This document shows, piece after piece, positions 9,441-17,643 of a stretch of 64,000 nucleotides of DNA (the first letter of the stretch is position 1; every line of letters begins with the position of its first letter). The DNA is taken from positions 157,165 to 221,164 of the forward strand of contig NZ_JADZ01000014.1 in assembly GCF_000518645.1 (NCBI RefSeq). The letters are read 5' to 3'. The position numbers were made by a program, and so were the translations under genes. Source of the stretch: Curvibacter gracilis ATCC BAA-807. GTDB taxonomy: Bacteria > Pseudomonadota > Gammaproteobacteria > Burkholderiales > Burkholderiaceae_C. The notes beneath the pieces are model-generated. The model was not told the DNA's origin. It worked only from the letters and a program-made list of their open reading frames with translations, and did not search any database.

Positions 9441-9488
9441 TGGAATGCAATTCAACTATTGAATTTAATTCCAATTTATCGGTATGAT
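9441..9488. promoter_or_regulatory. IclR-type palindromes and promoter in the divergent aroE-like/iclR region
   Basis: Two imperfect 15-base palindromes lie three bases apart: TGGAATGCAATTCAA (9441-9455) and TTGAATTTAATTCCA (9459-9473). Both have the TGGAA-N5-TTCCA architecture of IclR-family operators. A promoter TTGAAT (9459-9464), 18 bases, TATGAT (9483-9488) faces the iclR gene and overlaps the second palindrome, which suggests autoregulation together with control of the divergent aroE-like/KstD-like pair. Confidence 0.6.
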
Positions 9489-9583
9489 GGCGGCATGCAG
9501 TCACGCCACGCCCTGTCACTCACCCCCGCCGCTGGCCGCGGCTCGGGTACGCTCAGGCTCCTTCCCGCATGGAGAGTTGAGCA

Positions 9584-10411
9584 ATGAGTGGCGTATTGGA
9601 AAGAACCCTGGGCATTCTTGAACTGCTGGCCCAGCATGGCGATGGGCTGGAGCTGGCGGTCATCGCCGACCGCCTGGACATCCCGCGCAGCGCGGTGCAC
9701 CGCCTGCTGACCGATCTGGTGCGCTGCGGCTATGTGCGCCAGTTGCGCGACCACGGCGACTACATGCTCACCACCAAGCTGGTGGCCATGGGCCTGTCCT
9801 TTCTCAGCAGCACCGGCATCGTCGACATCGCCCAGCCCCTGCTCGACCGCCTGGCCGAGATCTCGGGCGAGCTGGTGCGCCTGGCCGTGGTCGATGGCCA
9901 CCGCCTGACCTGGGTGGCGCGGGCCCAGGGCGCCCGCCAGGGCCTGCGTTACGACCCCGACATGGGCAGCGATGCGCTGCTGGCCTGCTCGTCTTCGGGC
10001 CTGGCCTGGCTGTCGGGCCTGAGCGACGACGAGGCCCTGGCCCTGCTGGCCCAGCAAGGCCTGGGCGAGCCCGGCAAGTACGGCCCCAACGCTCCCACCA
10101 GCCTGCAGGCCGTGATGGCCGAGGTGCAGGCCACGCGCCAGCGCGGCTACAGCCTGACCTGCGAAACCTACACCGCCGGCCTCAATGCCATGGCGGCCCC
10201 GGTGCGCCTGCACGGCCAGCCGCCCCTGGGCACGCTCAGCATCGCGGGCCCCACCGTGCGCTTCACCCCGGAGCGCATGCAGGCCCTGGGCGATGAGTTG
10301 CTGGCCTGTGCCGCCCAACTGGCGGCGGCCAGCGGCAGCTCGCCTTTCTTCAGCAAACCTGCCCAGGGCCTGCGCGCCACGGCGGGCGCCAAACCCATTT
10401 ACGCGGCCTGA
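9584..10411 (+). CDS. IclR family transcriptional regulator (copy 1)
   Basis: Regulator of 275 residues with an N-terminal winged helix-turn-helix (residues 1-65: SGVLERTLGILELLAQHGDG, then IADRLDIPRSAVHRLLTDLV) and a C-terminal GAF-like effector domain ending in an extended Ala-rich tail. GGAG about 10 bases before ATG 9584 supports the start. It is divergent from the AroE-like gene and followed after 18 bases by a KstD-like gene, so it probably controls both directions. It is more distant from the other three IclR proteins of the window than those are from one another. Confidence 0.92.
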   Translation: MSGVLERTLGILELLAQHGDGLELAVIADRLDIPRSAVHRLLTDLVRCGYVRQLRDHGDYMLTTKLVAMGLSFLSSTGIVDIAQPLLDRLAEISGELVRLAVVDGHRLTWVARAQGARQGLRYDPDMGSDALLACSSSGLAWLSGLSDDEALALLAQQGLGEPGKYGPNAPTSLQAVMAEVQATRQRGYSLTCETYTAGLNAMAAPVRLHGQPPLGTLSIAGPTVRFTPERMQALGDELLACAAQLAAASGSSPFFSKPAQGLRATAGAKPIYAA

Positions 10412-10429
10412 GGGCCCCAGCACGCCTCC

Positions 10430-12151
10430 ATGAACCCTGCCAGCACTGCTTCAAGCTCCGATGTCGATTTGCTGGTGGTGGGCTCAGGGGCCGGGGGGCT
10501 GGCCACGGCCGTGACCGCGGCCCACCTGGGCTTGAAGGTGCAGGTGCTGGAAAAAGACCCCCAGTACGGCGGCACCACCGCCTGGTCGGGCGGCTGGATG
10601 TGGATCCCGCGCAACCCGCTGGCCCTGGCGGCCGGCATCGATGAAGACCCGGCCCTGCCCGAGACCTACCTGCGCCACGAACTGGGCGACCAGTTCGATG
10701 CTGAGCGGGTGAGCGCCTTTTTGCGCCAGGGGCCGCGCATGGTCGAGTTCTTTCAGCGTCAGACGGCCTTGCAGTTCATCGACGGCAATGGCATTCCCGA
10801 CTTCCATGGCCGCAGCCCGGCTGCTGCCCTGGGCGGCCGCTCGGTGTGCGCTGCCCCCTTTGATGCGCGCCGCCTGGGCCGCCACATCGACAGCCTGAAA
10901 CCCCCGCTGGCCGAGACCACGTTGTGGGGCATGGGCATCGCTTCGGGGGCCGAGTTGCGGCACTTTCTGAACGCGCTGCGCAGCCCGCGCTCGTTCTGGC
11001 ACGTGACCCGGCTGGTGCTGCGTTACTGGCGCGACTGCCTGCTGCACGGGCGTGGCCTGCGCCTGGTCAATGGCAATGCCCTTGTGGGTGCGCTGGCGGC
11101 CTCGGCCTTCGAGGCCGGGGTGTCGATCCGGGTCGGTACGCCGGTCAAGCGCCTGTTGATCGAGGGCGGACGTGTGGCCGGGGTGCAGACTGCGGGCCCC
11201 GAGGGCCTGCGCACCGTGCGCGCCCGCTGCGGCGTGGTGCTGGCCTGCGGGGGCTTTCCGCACGACGAGGCGCGCAAGCGCGAGTTGCTGCCACACGCCC
11301 CCACCGGGCGCGAGCACTGGTCGGCCGCCTCGCGTGGCAACACGGGGGACGGCCTGCGCCTGGGCGAATCGGCCGGCGCCGTGGTGGCGCGCGATCTGCA
11401 CAGCGCGGCTGCATTGGCCCCGGTGTCCCTGGTGCCGCGCGCCGATGGCTCGGTGGCGCATTTTCCGCACCTGATCGAGCGCGCCAAGCCGGGCCTGATC
11501 GCGGTCATGGCCAATGGCCGTCGCTTTGTGAACGAGGCCGACTCTTACCACGACTTCATGAGTGCCTTGCTGGCCGCCACCCCGGCCGGCCAGCCGGCCC
11601 AGGCCTGGCTGCTGTGCGACCACACCTTCATCCGCCACTACGGTCTGGGCGCCGTCAAACCTGCGCCCATGCCGCTGGGCCCCTGGCTGCGCCGGGGTTA
11701 CCTGTTGCGCGGCGCCACGCTGAGCGAATTGGCCCAGGCCTGCGGCATCGATACCGCCGGCCTGCAGGCCACGGTGCAGCGCTACAACGCCGCCGCGCTG
11801 CAAGGGCGTGACGCCGACTTTGCCAAGGGCGAGACCCCCTACAACCGCATCCAGGGCGATGCCGCCGCCGGCACGGCCAACCCCTGCATGGCGCCGCTGC
11901 AGCAAGGGCCGTTCTATGCCGTGCGGGTGCTGCCCGGCAGCCTGGGTACCTTTGCCGGCCTGCGCGCCAATGCCCAGGCCCAGGCACTGGACGCCCAGGG
12001 GCGCCTCATCCCCGGCCTGTACGCGGCCGGCAACGACATGAACAGCCTCATGGGCGGGCACTACCCCAGCGGGGGCATCACCCTGGGGCCGGCCATGACC
12101 TTCGGCTTCATTGCGGCGCACCACGCCGCCGGCGTGGCCCTGCCGGGCTGA
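10430..12151 (+). CDS. KstD-like FAD-dependent dehydrogenase (copy 2)
   Basis: Flavoprotein of the 3-ketosteroid delta-1-dehydrogenase family, 573 residues. VDLLVVGSGAGGLATAVTAA (about 9-28) is the FAD-binding motif, followed by KDPQYGGTTAWSGGWMWIPRN. The C-terminal segment LMGGHYPSGGITLGPAMTFG has the Tyr/Gly cluster of the active site. It starts 18 bases after the iclR stop and is followed by NIPSNAP and TIM-barrel genes in one apparent operon. Role inferred: desaturation of an oxo-alicyclic acid produced by an AroE-type dehydrogenase. It is closer to the copy at 42153 (MVEFFQRQTA motif shared) than to the copy at 6581. Confidence 0.87.
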   Translation: MNPASTASSSDVDLLVVGSGAGGLATAVTAAHLGLKVQVLEKDPQYGGTTAWSGGWMWIPRNPLALAAGIDEDPALPETYLRHELGDQFDAERVSAFLRQGPRMVEFFQRQTALQFIDGNGIPDFHGRSPAAALGGRSVCAAPFDARRLGRHIDSLKPPLAETTLWGMGIASGAELRHFLNALRSPRSFWHVTRLVLRYWRDCLLHGRGLRLVNGNALVGALAASAFEAGVSIRVGTPVKRLLIEGGRVAGVQTAGPEGLRTVRARCGVVLACGGFPHDEARKRELLPHAPTGREHWSAASRGNTGDGLRLGESAGAVVARDLHSAAALAPVSLVPRADGSVAHFPHLIERAKPGLIAVMANGRRFVNEADSYHDFMSALLAATPAGQPAQAWLLCDHTFIRHYGLGAVKPAPMPLGPWLRRGYLLRGATLSELAQACGIDTAGLQATVQRYNAAALQGRDADFAKGETPYNRIQGDAAAGTANPCMAPLQQGPFYAVRVLPGSLGTFAGLRANAQAQALDAQGRLIPGLYAAGNDMNSLMGGHYPSGGITLGPAMTFGFIAAHHAAGVALPG

Positions 12152-12196
12152 GCCTTGCCTTCTTTGTTTTCTCTCTCACTTTCCACGGTATTGCCC

Positions 12197-12823
12197 ATGT
12201 ACTACGAACTTGCCACCCTGACCCTTCCCTTCGGCACCGCCGGCCAGGCTGCCGCCCAGGTGCAGGCCTTTGCCAGCGCCCCCGAGGCGCAGGGCGAACT
12301 GCTGGCCTGCTGGACCACCGACATCGGTGAACTCAACCGCATGATCGTGCTGCGCGGCTTTACTGATGTGGCCACGCTGGAGGCCGAGCGCCAGCGCACG
12401 CAGCACAGCGCCAGCCCCTTCGGCTGCGGCGACCTCTACCATAGCCTGAGCCTGGAGAGCTTTCGCGGCTTCCCGTGGATGAAGCCGGTGCGCCCCAGTG
12501 CCGAGTCGGGCATCGTGGGGCCGGTGTACGAGATCCGCACCTACGGCATCAAGCCCGGTGGCGTGCAGGCCACCATCGATCTGTGGGAGCAGTACGTGCC
12601 CCCGCGCGAAGCCCTGTCGCCCTGTGTGGTGGCCATGGTGGCGCTCGACGGTCCGCTGCGCTTCACCAACATCTGGGCCTACCCCACGCTGGACGCCCGC
12701 AGCAAAGCCCGCGCCGACGCGGTGGCCCAGGGCATCTGGCCGCCCAAGGGTGGGCCGGCCCACCTGACCACGCAGATGGTCTCGACCATTGCCCTGCCCA
12801 CCGCGGTGTCACCTTTGAAGTGA
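12197..12823 (+). CDS. NIPSNAP family protein, two-domain
   Basis: Protein of 208 residues with two ferredoxin-like NIPSNAP units: MYYELATLTLPFG at the start and VYEIRTYGIKPGGVQATIDLWE at about residues 111-132. NIPSNAP proteins are small dimeric alpha/beta-barrel proteins of mostly unknown biochemistry in bacteria. The ATG at 12197 starts exactly at the first domain strand; an in-frame ATG at 12155 would add 14 residues with no domain support, and no strong ribosome site is visible at either. It follows the KstD-like gene by 45 bases. A second NIPSNAP gene in the window (41779) also abuts a KstD-like gene. Confidence 0.82.
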   Translation: MYYELATLTLPFGTAGQAAAQVQAFASAPEAQGELLACWTTDIGELNRMIVLRGFTDVATLEAERQRTQHSASPFGCGDLYHSLSLESFRGFPWMKPVRPSAESGIVGPVYEIRTYGIKPGGVQATIDLWEQYVPPREALSPCVVAMVALDGPLRFTNIWAYPTLDARSKARADAVAQGIWPPKGGPAHLTTQMVSTIALPTAVSPLK

Positions 12824-12833
12824 GGCCCGGGCC

Positions 12834-13637
12834 ATGCGGACCTACTCATTGGCCTACCTGACAGCCGGGGCTCTCACCCCCGCGGCGATGCTGCGCCTGG
12901 CCGCCGAACTGGGCTATGCCCATGTCGGGCTGCGCTTGCTGCCCAACGGCCCCGGCGGCCCCTTTCAGGCCTGGCTGGACGACCCGGTGCAGCAGCGCGA
13001 AACCCTGGCCGCCCAGCGTGACACGGGGGTGGGCGTGTTCGATCTCGAGATCATCCGCATCGGCGAGGGCTTTGACCCGCTGGCCTACCGTCCCCTGCTC
13101 GAAGCCGGCGCCGCCCTGCGGGCCAAGGCCCTGCTGGTGGCCGGCGACGACACTGACGAAGCCCGCTTGGTCGAGGGCTATGCCCGTCTGTGCGAGCTGG
13201 CCGCGCCTTATGGCCTGAGCTGCGATCTGGAGTTCATGCCCTGGACGGCCGTGCCCGACGCCCGGGCCGCGCTGCGCGTGGTGCAGGCTGCCGGCACGCC
13301 TCGGGCGGCGGGCATCCTGGTCGATGCCCTGCACGTGGGGCGCTCCAGCACCACGCTGGACGACCTGCGCGCCCTGCCGCGAGAACTGCTGCATTACGCC
13401 CAGATCTGCGATGCCCCTGGCGGCCCCGACCTGACCGTGCCCCAGATGATCCACACCGCCCGATGCGAGCGGCAACTGCCGGGCGAGGGCGTGATCGACC
13501 TGGCCGGCATTTTTGCCGCCTTGCCGGCCGACCTGCCCATCAGCGTCGAGGTGCCGCACCAGGTGCGGGTGGCCCGCCTGGGTCAGACGGCCTGGGCGCG
13601 TGCAGCTTTGGCGGCCAGCCGTTCTGCATTGGAGTGA
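12834..13637 (+). CDS. Sugar phosphate isomerase/epimerase-type TIM barrel, intact metal site
   Basis: Xylose-isomerase-like TIM barrel, 267 residues, in the family that includes 3-dehydroshikimate dehydratase. The residues expected to bind the divalent metal are all present: Glu in CDLEFMPW, Asp and His in GILVDALHVGRS, Gln in LHYAQICDAPGG, and Glu in PISVEVPHQ. The start ATG at 12834 follows GAGG closely. It is last in the operon iclR - KstD-like - NIPSNAP - TIM barrel. It could dehydrate or isomerise a ring intermediate; the reaction is not determined. Confidence 0.8.
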   Translation: MRTYSLAYLTAGALTPAAMLRLAAELGYAHVGLRLLPNGPGGPFQAWLDDPVQQRETLAAQRDTGVGVFDLEIIRIGEGFDPLAYRPLLEAGAALRAKALLVAGDDTDEARLVEGYARLCELAAPYGLSCDLEFMPWTAVPDARAALRVVQAAGTPRAAGILVDALHVGRSSTTLDDLRALPRELLHYAQICDAPGGPDLTVPQMIHTARCERQLPGEGVIDLAGIFAALPADLPISVEVPHQVRVARLGQTAWARAALAASRSALE

Positions 13638-13726
13638 CCGTTCCTGGTGGGTAGGGTGCGCGACATGCGCGCAATGTGGGCGCCAGCCGGGTGTTTTGAG
13701 GGATATCACCAGGGGCTGGAGCGGCG

Positions 13727-14503
13727 ATGCGCGGCACAGAATCGGTGATGGAAGTTGCGCGCAAGAACATCATCGACGGTCTGGGCAAGGGGTTGCGGGT
13801 CATTGAGGCCTTTGACGACGAGCACGCCCGGCTCACGGCCTCAGAAACCGCGATCCGGGCTGACATCTCGCGCACGGCGGCGCGGCGCTATCTGCTGAGC
13901 CTGGTGCACTTTGGTTACGCCTACACCGACGGCAAGCGTTTCTGGCTGTCGCCCCGGGTGCTGATGCTGGGGCAGAGCTACCTCAGCGCGGCGCGACTGC
14001 CGCGTCTGGTGCTGCCCTTCATCCAGCGGCTGGCGGCGGAATGCGGCGAGAACTTCAATTTCAGCGTGCTCGACGGGCACGAGGTGGTGTACCTGGCGCG
14101 CAGCCAGAGCAACCGCATGGTGACGATCGGGTTTCCGGTCGGGGCCCGCGTGCCGGCCCATGTGGTCACGCCGGGGCCGGCCATCCTGTCGGCCTGGGAG
14201 CCTGCGGCCATGGAGGCCTGGGTGGCCGAGCATGAGTTCAGCACCTTCACCGCCAACACCCCCACCCACGCCGAGGTGTTCCGCCGCGACGTGGAGGCGG
14301 CGCGCGAACTGGGCTACTGGGTGGCCGAGCAGCAGCTCAGCTCGGGCCTGCGCGGCTTTGCCGTGCCCATCAAGACGCGGCGCGGTGAATGCGTGGGCGC
14401 GGTGGGCGCCACCATGACCATGCACCAGAGCCGCGAGGCCATGGTGGCGCGCTTGCTGCCGCGGGTGATGGATGTGGCGATGCAACTCCAACAAGTGTTG
14501 TGA
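13727..14503 (+). CDS. IclR family transcriptional regulator (copy 2)
   Basis: Regulator of 258 residues in the PcaR/PobR/PcaU branch of IclR proteins. The helix-turn-helix region (LTASETAIRADISRTAARRY) is followed by LLSLVHFGYAYTDGKRFWLSPRVL and the effector domain with NFSVLDGHEVVYLARSQSNR. GGAG upstream of ATG 13727 favours that start; ATG 13748 is possible. It has close paralogues at 16873 and 28060. Its last codon is followed directly by a family A repeat. The target is not shown by the sequence; the TIM-barrel operon ends 89 bases upstream. Confidence 0.92.
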   Translation: MRGTESVMEVARKNIIDGLGKGLRVIEAFDDEHARLTASETAIRADISRTAARRYLLSLVHFGYAYTDGKRFWLSPRVLMLGQSYLSAARLPRLVLPFIQRLAAECGENFNFSVLDGHEVVYLARSQSNRMVTIGFPVGARVPAHVVTPGPAILSAWEPAAMEAWVAEHEFSTFTANTPTHAEVFRRDVEAARELGYWVAEQQLSSGLRGFAVPIKTRRGECVGAVGATMTMHQSREAMVARLLPRVMDVAMQLQQVL

Positions 14504-14505
14504 CC

Positions 14506-14617
14506 CCCCCTGAGTCGCCTTCGGCGCCTTCCCCCCGAGGGGGACAACACCAGCGGCCTGGCAAAGCCAGCTCCGCGGTGTCTGCTTGCATGGCTTGCTC
14601 CGCAGCCTTTTGAATGT
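14506..14617 (+). repeat. 3'-end repeat family A, copy 2
   Basis: Begins directly after the TGA of the IclR gene at 14503: CCCCCCTGAGTCGCCTTCGG, a C-run/G-run, CAACACCAGCGGCCTGGCAAAG, TCCGCGGTGTCTGC, GGCTTGCTCCGCAGCC. It is in the same orientation relative to its gene as copy 1 at 8474-8585, and its second half is repeated at 14702-14776. The whole gap 14504-14892 (389 bases) holds only this and the next copy; I see no gene in it. Confidence 0.8.
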
Positions 14618-14701
14618 GTAGGCCCTTGTTCTTCAGATGCAGCGCCCAGTCGCATAGGTCTGGGTAAGGTCCCCAATTTCAGGCTATCGAGCCCCCACGG
14701 G

Positions 14702-14776
14702 ACGACACCAGCGGCCTGGCAAAGCCAGCTCCGCGGTGTCTGCTGGTATGGCTTGCTCCGCAGCCTTTTGAACGGT
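14702..14776 (+). repeat. 3'-end repeat family A, copy 3 (partial)
   Basis: A 75-base direct repeat of the second half of copy 2 (14543-14617), differing at only a few positions. It lacks the leading CTGAGTCGCC arm but keeps a short CCCCCACGGG in its place. The two copies are 160 bases apart. Confidence 0.8.
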
Positions 14777-14892
14777 GAGGGCGGGGTGGAATCGGACGGT
14801 ATGGGTCCTCGCACAGTGACTTGGCTGCGTTCTGTTTTTTGCTCAGGTCTGCATGCGCAGCCCCAAGACATCTCGGTCGGCTGGGGTGCTTT

Positions 14893-15780
14893 TCAGCAGG
14901 TGTTTGCTTGGGCTCGGGTCCAGTGGGGCAGGGGGGCGGCGCGGTGCAGGACGTCGTCGTTGAGCCAGCCGGCGCTTTGGCGGGCTTGGGCGGCGACGTG
15001 TTCGGCTGGGAGTTGGGCGTAGTCGTCGTTGCTCACGTCCAGGCTGTAGTCGCCGTTGTAGCCCAGGCGGGCCAGGCGCAGCACGAGGTCGGCCAGTTGT
15101 TCGCTGTGGGCGCCCTGGCCGGGGAAGACGCGCAGGCTGCGCGTGGTCTGGCCGGGGATTTCGGGGGCGGGGATGTCGCCCATGAAGTCGGACAGTTGCA
15201 CCTGGAAGATGCGCTCGGGTTCGAGCTCGATCAGGTCGTCCAGTGAGTCGCCGTTGGCGAACATGTGGAAAGAATCCAGGCCCAGGCCCAGGTTGCTGCA
15301 GTTGGCATCGCTCACCACATCCCAGGCATCGAGGAAGCCGCGCACGCTCTGGCCCCAGGACAGGGCCTTGTAGGCCACCTGCAGCCCCAGCGGCACGGCC
15401 AGCATGGCCAGCTTGTGCAGGTCGGCGGCGAGTCGGGCCAGGTCGGTGCTGGCGTGGGGCAGGGTGCTGGCGCTCACCAGCAGCCGCGGCGCACCCAGTT
15501 GGGCGCAGGTCTGCAGCATGCTCTTGGCCACTTCGACCTTGTACTGGTGCAGCGGCCCGCTCAGGCCTTCGAAGTCGTGCAGGGTCTGCAGGCCGGCCGG
15601 GTGCAGCCCGCTGGCGCGCAGGGCGGTCACGGCTCCGGCCACGCCACCGGGGTGGCTGACCACGTCGCGGGCGTCCAGCATCACCTTGCTGAAACCGGCC
15701 TGGCGGATGGCGGCCAGCCGGGCCTCCAGCGGGCCGGCCAGGGTGCGGCTGTCCAGGCTGTAGCTTTCAAACATCGTCAT
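14893..15780 (-). CDS. Dehydroshikimate-dehydratase-like TIM barrel with altered metal site
   Basis: TIM-barrel protein, 295 residues, aligning with the N-terminal half of the fused enzyme at 32155. In that fused enzyme the metal site reads Glu (FEALAWG), Asp and His (LDSFHTL), Gln (LQMAD), Glu (LEIFND). Here the first Glu is Lys (AYKALSWG) and the last is Asp (LDVSND), while Asp/His (LDSFHMF) and Gln (VQLSD) remain. Dehydratase activity is therefore doubtful. It starts 11 bases after the stop of the VOC gene at 15792, so the two genes look like the fused enzyme split in two and inverted in order. A non-catalytic or new role is inferred. Confidence 0.82.
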   Translation of the reverse strand: MTMFESYSLDSRTLAGPLEARLAAIRQAGFSKVMLDARDVVSHPGGVAGAVTALRASGLHPAGLQTLHDFEGLSGPLHQYKVEVAKSMLQTCAQLGAPRLLVSASTLPHASTDLARLAADLHKLAMLAVPLGLQVAYKALSWGQSVRGFLDAWDVVSDANCSNLGLGLDSFHMFANGDSLDDLIELEPERIFQVQLSDFMGDIPAPEIPGQTTRSLRVFPGQGAHSEQLADLVLRLARLGYNGDYSLDVSNDDYAQLPAEHVAAQARQSAGWLNDDVLHRAAPLPHWTRAQANTC

Positions 15781-15791
15781 GGGGGCCTCGG

Positions 15792-16676
15792 TCAGTCACC
15801 CGTGCGGTGCACGAGTTCGAAGGACACCGAACCCAGTTCGCGCCGCGTCAGCGCGCCGCGGTCCTCGGGGTGCAGGCTGCTGGTTTCGATGAATTCGACA
15901 CCGCGGCTCTTCAGCAGGGCCACGGCCTGCCCCACATCGGGCGTGCCCAGGCCGATGCGCTCCAGGTTCTCGGGCGCGCGGTCGCTTTCCATCCAGGGGT
16001 CGGGCTCGATCAGCTGCCACATGAACTGGCCGCAGGGGCTCTTCAGCACCTTGCCCTTGGGCAGGATGCCGTAGCGCTGGTCTTCCGGCACGGTGCTGAA
16101 GTCGAACATGGTCTCGTAGTAGCTGATCCAGTCCTCGCTGCGACCCGGGTCCACGTACTGCACCAGGCCGAAGTAGTCCAGGCCGGCCAGGGCCGGCGGG
16201 TGCTGATCGACGCCCGGGATGGGCTTGAAGTCGATGTCGTAGATCGAGAACTCGGTCCAGCGGTCCACCAGATAGATGCGGCTGCCGCCCGGGCCATGGA
16301 TGGCCGGAATGTGCAGCTCCATGGCCTGGGCATGGCTGGGCACCGGCCAGGCGCCGAGTTCCACACAGCGGGTGTGGGCGCGCAGGGCGTCCTTGACGCG
16401 GAAGGCGACGGCCGAAATGACGGGCTTTTCGTCCACCAGGGCGCTCACGCGGGCGTCCTCGCTGTGGGCGTTGATGATCAGGTTCATGCCGCCCTGGCGG
16501 TACAACATGACTTCGCGCGAGCGGTGCCGTGCAATCGGCTTGAAGCCCATGGTCTCCAGCACATGGCCCAGGGCCTGGGGGCGTGTGGTGGCGTATTCGA
16601 TGAATTCGATGCCGTTCAGCCCCAGGCGATTGGGCATGTCGGGCACGGCTTCGCGGTCGGTGCCAAGTGGGGTCAT
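15792..16676 (-). CDS. HPPD-like VOC protein with lost iron ligands
   Basis: Glyoxalase/VOC-fold protein, 294 residues, aligning with the C-terminal half of the fused enzyme at 32155 (the part that resembles 4-hydroxyphenylpyruvate dioxygenase). Iron ligands in that family are His, His, Glu; the fused enzyme keeps them (HIDHLGLG, VQHIAFAC, FFFEFVQR). Here the positions read Tyr (GLDYFGLV), Arg (LERIGLGT) and Glu (VSFELVHR), so two of three ligands are gone. ATG 16676 has AGAGGA upstream; the longer in-frame start at 16766 is less likely. It is probably cotranscribed with the TIM-barrel gene at 14893. Confidence 0.82.
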   Translation of the reverse strand: MTPLGTDREAVPDMPNRLGLNGIEFIEYATTRPQALGHVLETMGFKPIARHRSREVMLYRQGGMNLIINAHSEDARVSALVDEKPVISAVAFRVKDALRAHTRCVELGAWPVPSHAQAMELHIPAIHGPGGSRIYLVDRWTEFSIYDIDFKPIPGVDQHPPALAGLDYFGLVQYVDPGRSEDWISYYETMFDFSTVPEDQRYGILPKGKVLKSPCGQFMWQLIEPDPWMESDRAPENLERIGLGTPDVGQAVALLKSRGVEFIETSSLHPEDRGALTRRELGSVSFELVHRTGD

Positions 16677-16872
16677 TCGGTCCTCTTCGGTTCGCAACAG
16701 CCCGTCCAGTGGCCTGGTGCGGCCGTTGGCAGGGCGATGGGGCGAGTATGCCGCCAATGCTGCCAAGGGCCTGCACGAAAGCCGGGTGTGCTGCCCGCAT
16801 CAAACGCATGCCGCGCAGACTGCGCGATAGTCGCTCGTTTTGTGCTGTGGCACGCGCGGGCCGGCCGGGTCT

Positions 16873-17643
16873 TCAGACCAGGCCGCGCAGGATCTCGGCG
16901 ATCTCCTTGAGCCCGGGCAGCAGTTTCTGCAGGGCGGCGTCGCCCGGGTAGGCCTCGCGCTGGAAGGTCAGGCTCAGGGCCCCCACGCTGCTGCCCTTGC
17001 GATTGACCAGGGGCACCGACAGCCCGCAGATGCCCAGGTTGATGAATTGGTCGGTGGCGGCATAGCCCTGCTGACGGGCCTGGGTCACCGATTCCTCGAA
17101 GGTGGGCTGCGAGGTGATGGTGTTGGCCGTGAAGCGGCTGAAATCGTGCTCGCCCAGCCAGTGCGCCAGCGCCGGGGGCTCCAGGCTGCTCAGCAGCACC
17201 GGGCCCGGCGACACGCAATGCGCGGGGATGCGGGCCCCGGTGTGAAAACCGATCGACAGCACGCGAGGTGAGTTGCTGCGGGCCAGGTAGACCACGTCGT
17301 GGCCGTCCAGCACGCTGAGGTTGCCGGTCTCGCCGGTCTGCATCGACAGGCGCTGCAGAAAAGGCATCACCAGCCGGGGCAGGCGGGCCGATTCGAGGTA
17401 GGTCTGACCGATGCGCAGCACCCGGGGGCGCAGCCAGTAGTGTTTGCCGTCGGTGTCGGCGTAGCCGAAGTGCACCAGGCTCAACAGGTAGCGGCGTGCC
17501 GCGGTGCGGGTCAGCCCGGCCAGCTCACCCGCCTCGGTGGCGGTCAGGCGGGGGTGTTCGTCTGAAAAAGACTCCAGCACGCGCAGGCCTTTTCCCAGGC
17601 CTTCGATCAGGTGCTGGCGGTCGATGGCGGGGGGCTGACTCAT
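16873..17643 (-). CDS. IclR family transcriptional regulator (copy 3)
   Basis: Regulator of 256 residues in the PcaR/PobR branch: IEGLGKGLRVLESFSDEHPR, then the helix-turn-helix LTATEAGELAGLTRTAARRY and LLSLVHFGYADTDGKHYWLR, with the effector domain beyond (LSVLDGHDVVYLARSNSPRV). It is divergent from the MHS transporter at 17872 across a 228-base gap, so it is the likely regulator of the transporter/AroE-like operon. On its own strand, the split VOC/TIM-barrel pair follows 196 bases downstream. Confidence 0.92.
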   Translation of the reverse strand: MSQPPAIDRQHLIEGLGKGLRVLESFSDEHPRLTATEAGELAGLTRTAARRYLLSLVHFGYADTDGKHYWLRPRVLRIGQTYLESARLPRLVMPFLQRLSMQTGETGNLSVLDGHDVVYLARSNSPRVLSIGFHTGARIPAHCVSPGPVLLSSLEPPALAHWLGEHDFSRFTANTITSQPTFEESVTQARQQGYAATDQFINLGICGLSVPLVNRKGSSVGALSLTFQREAYPGDAALQKLLPGLKEIAEILRGLV

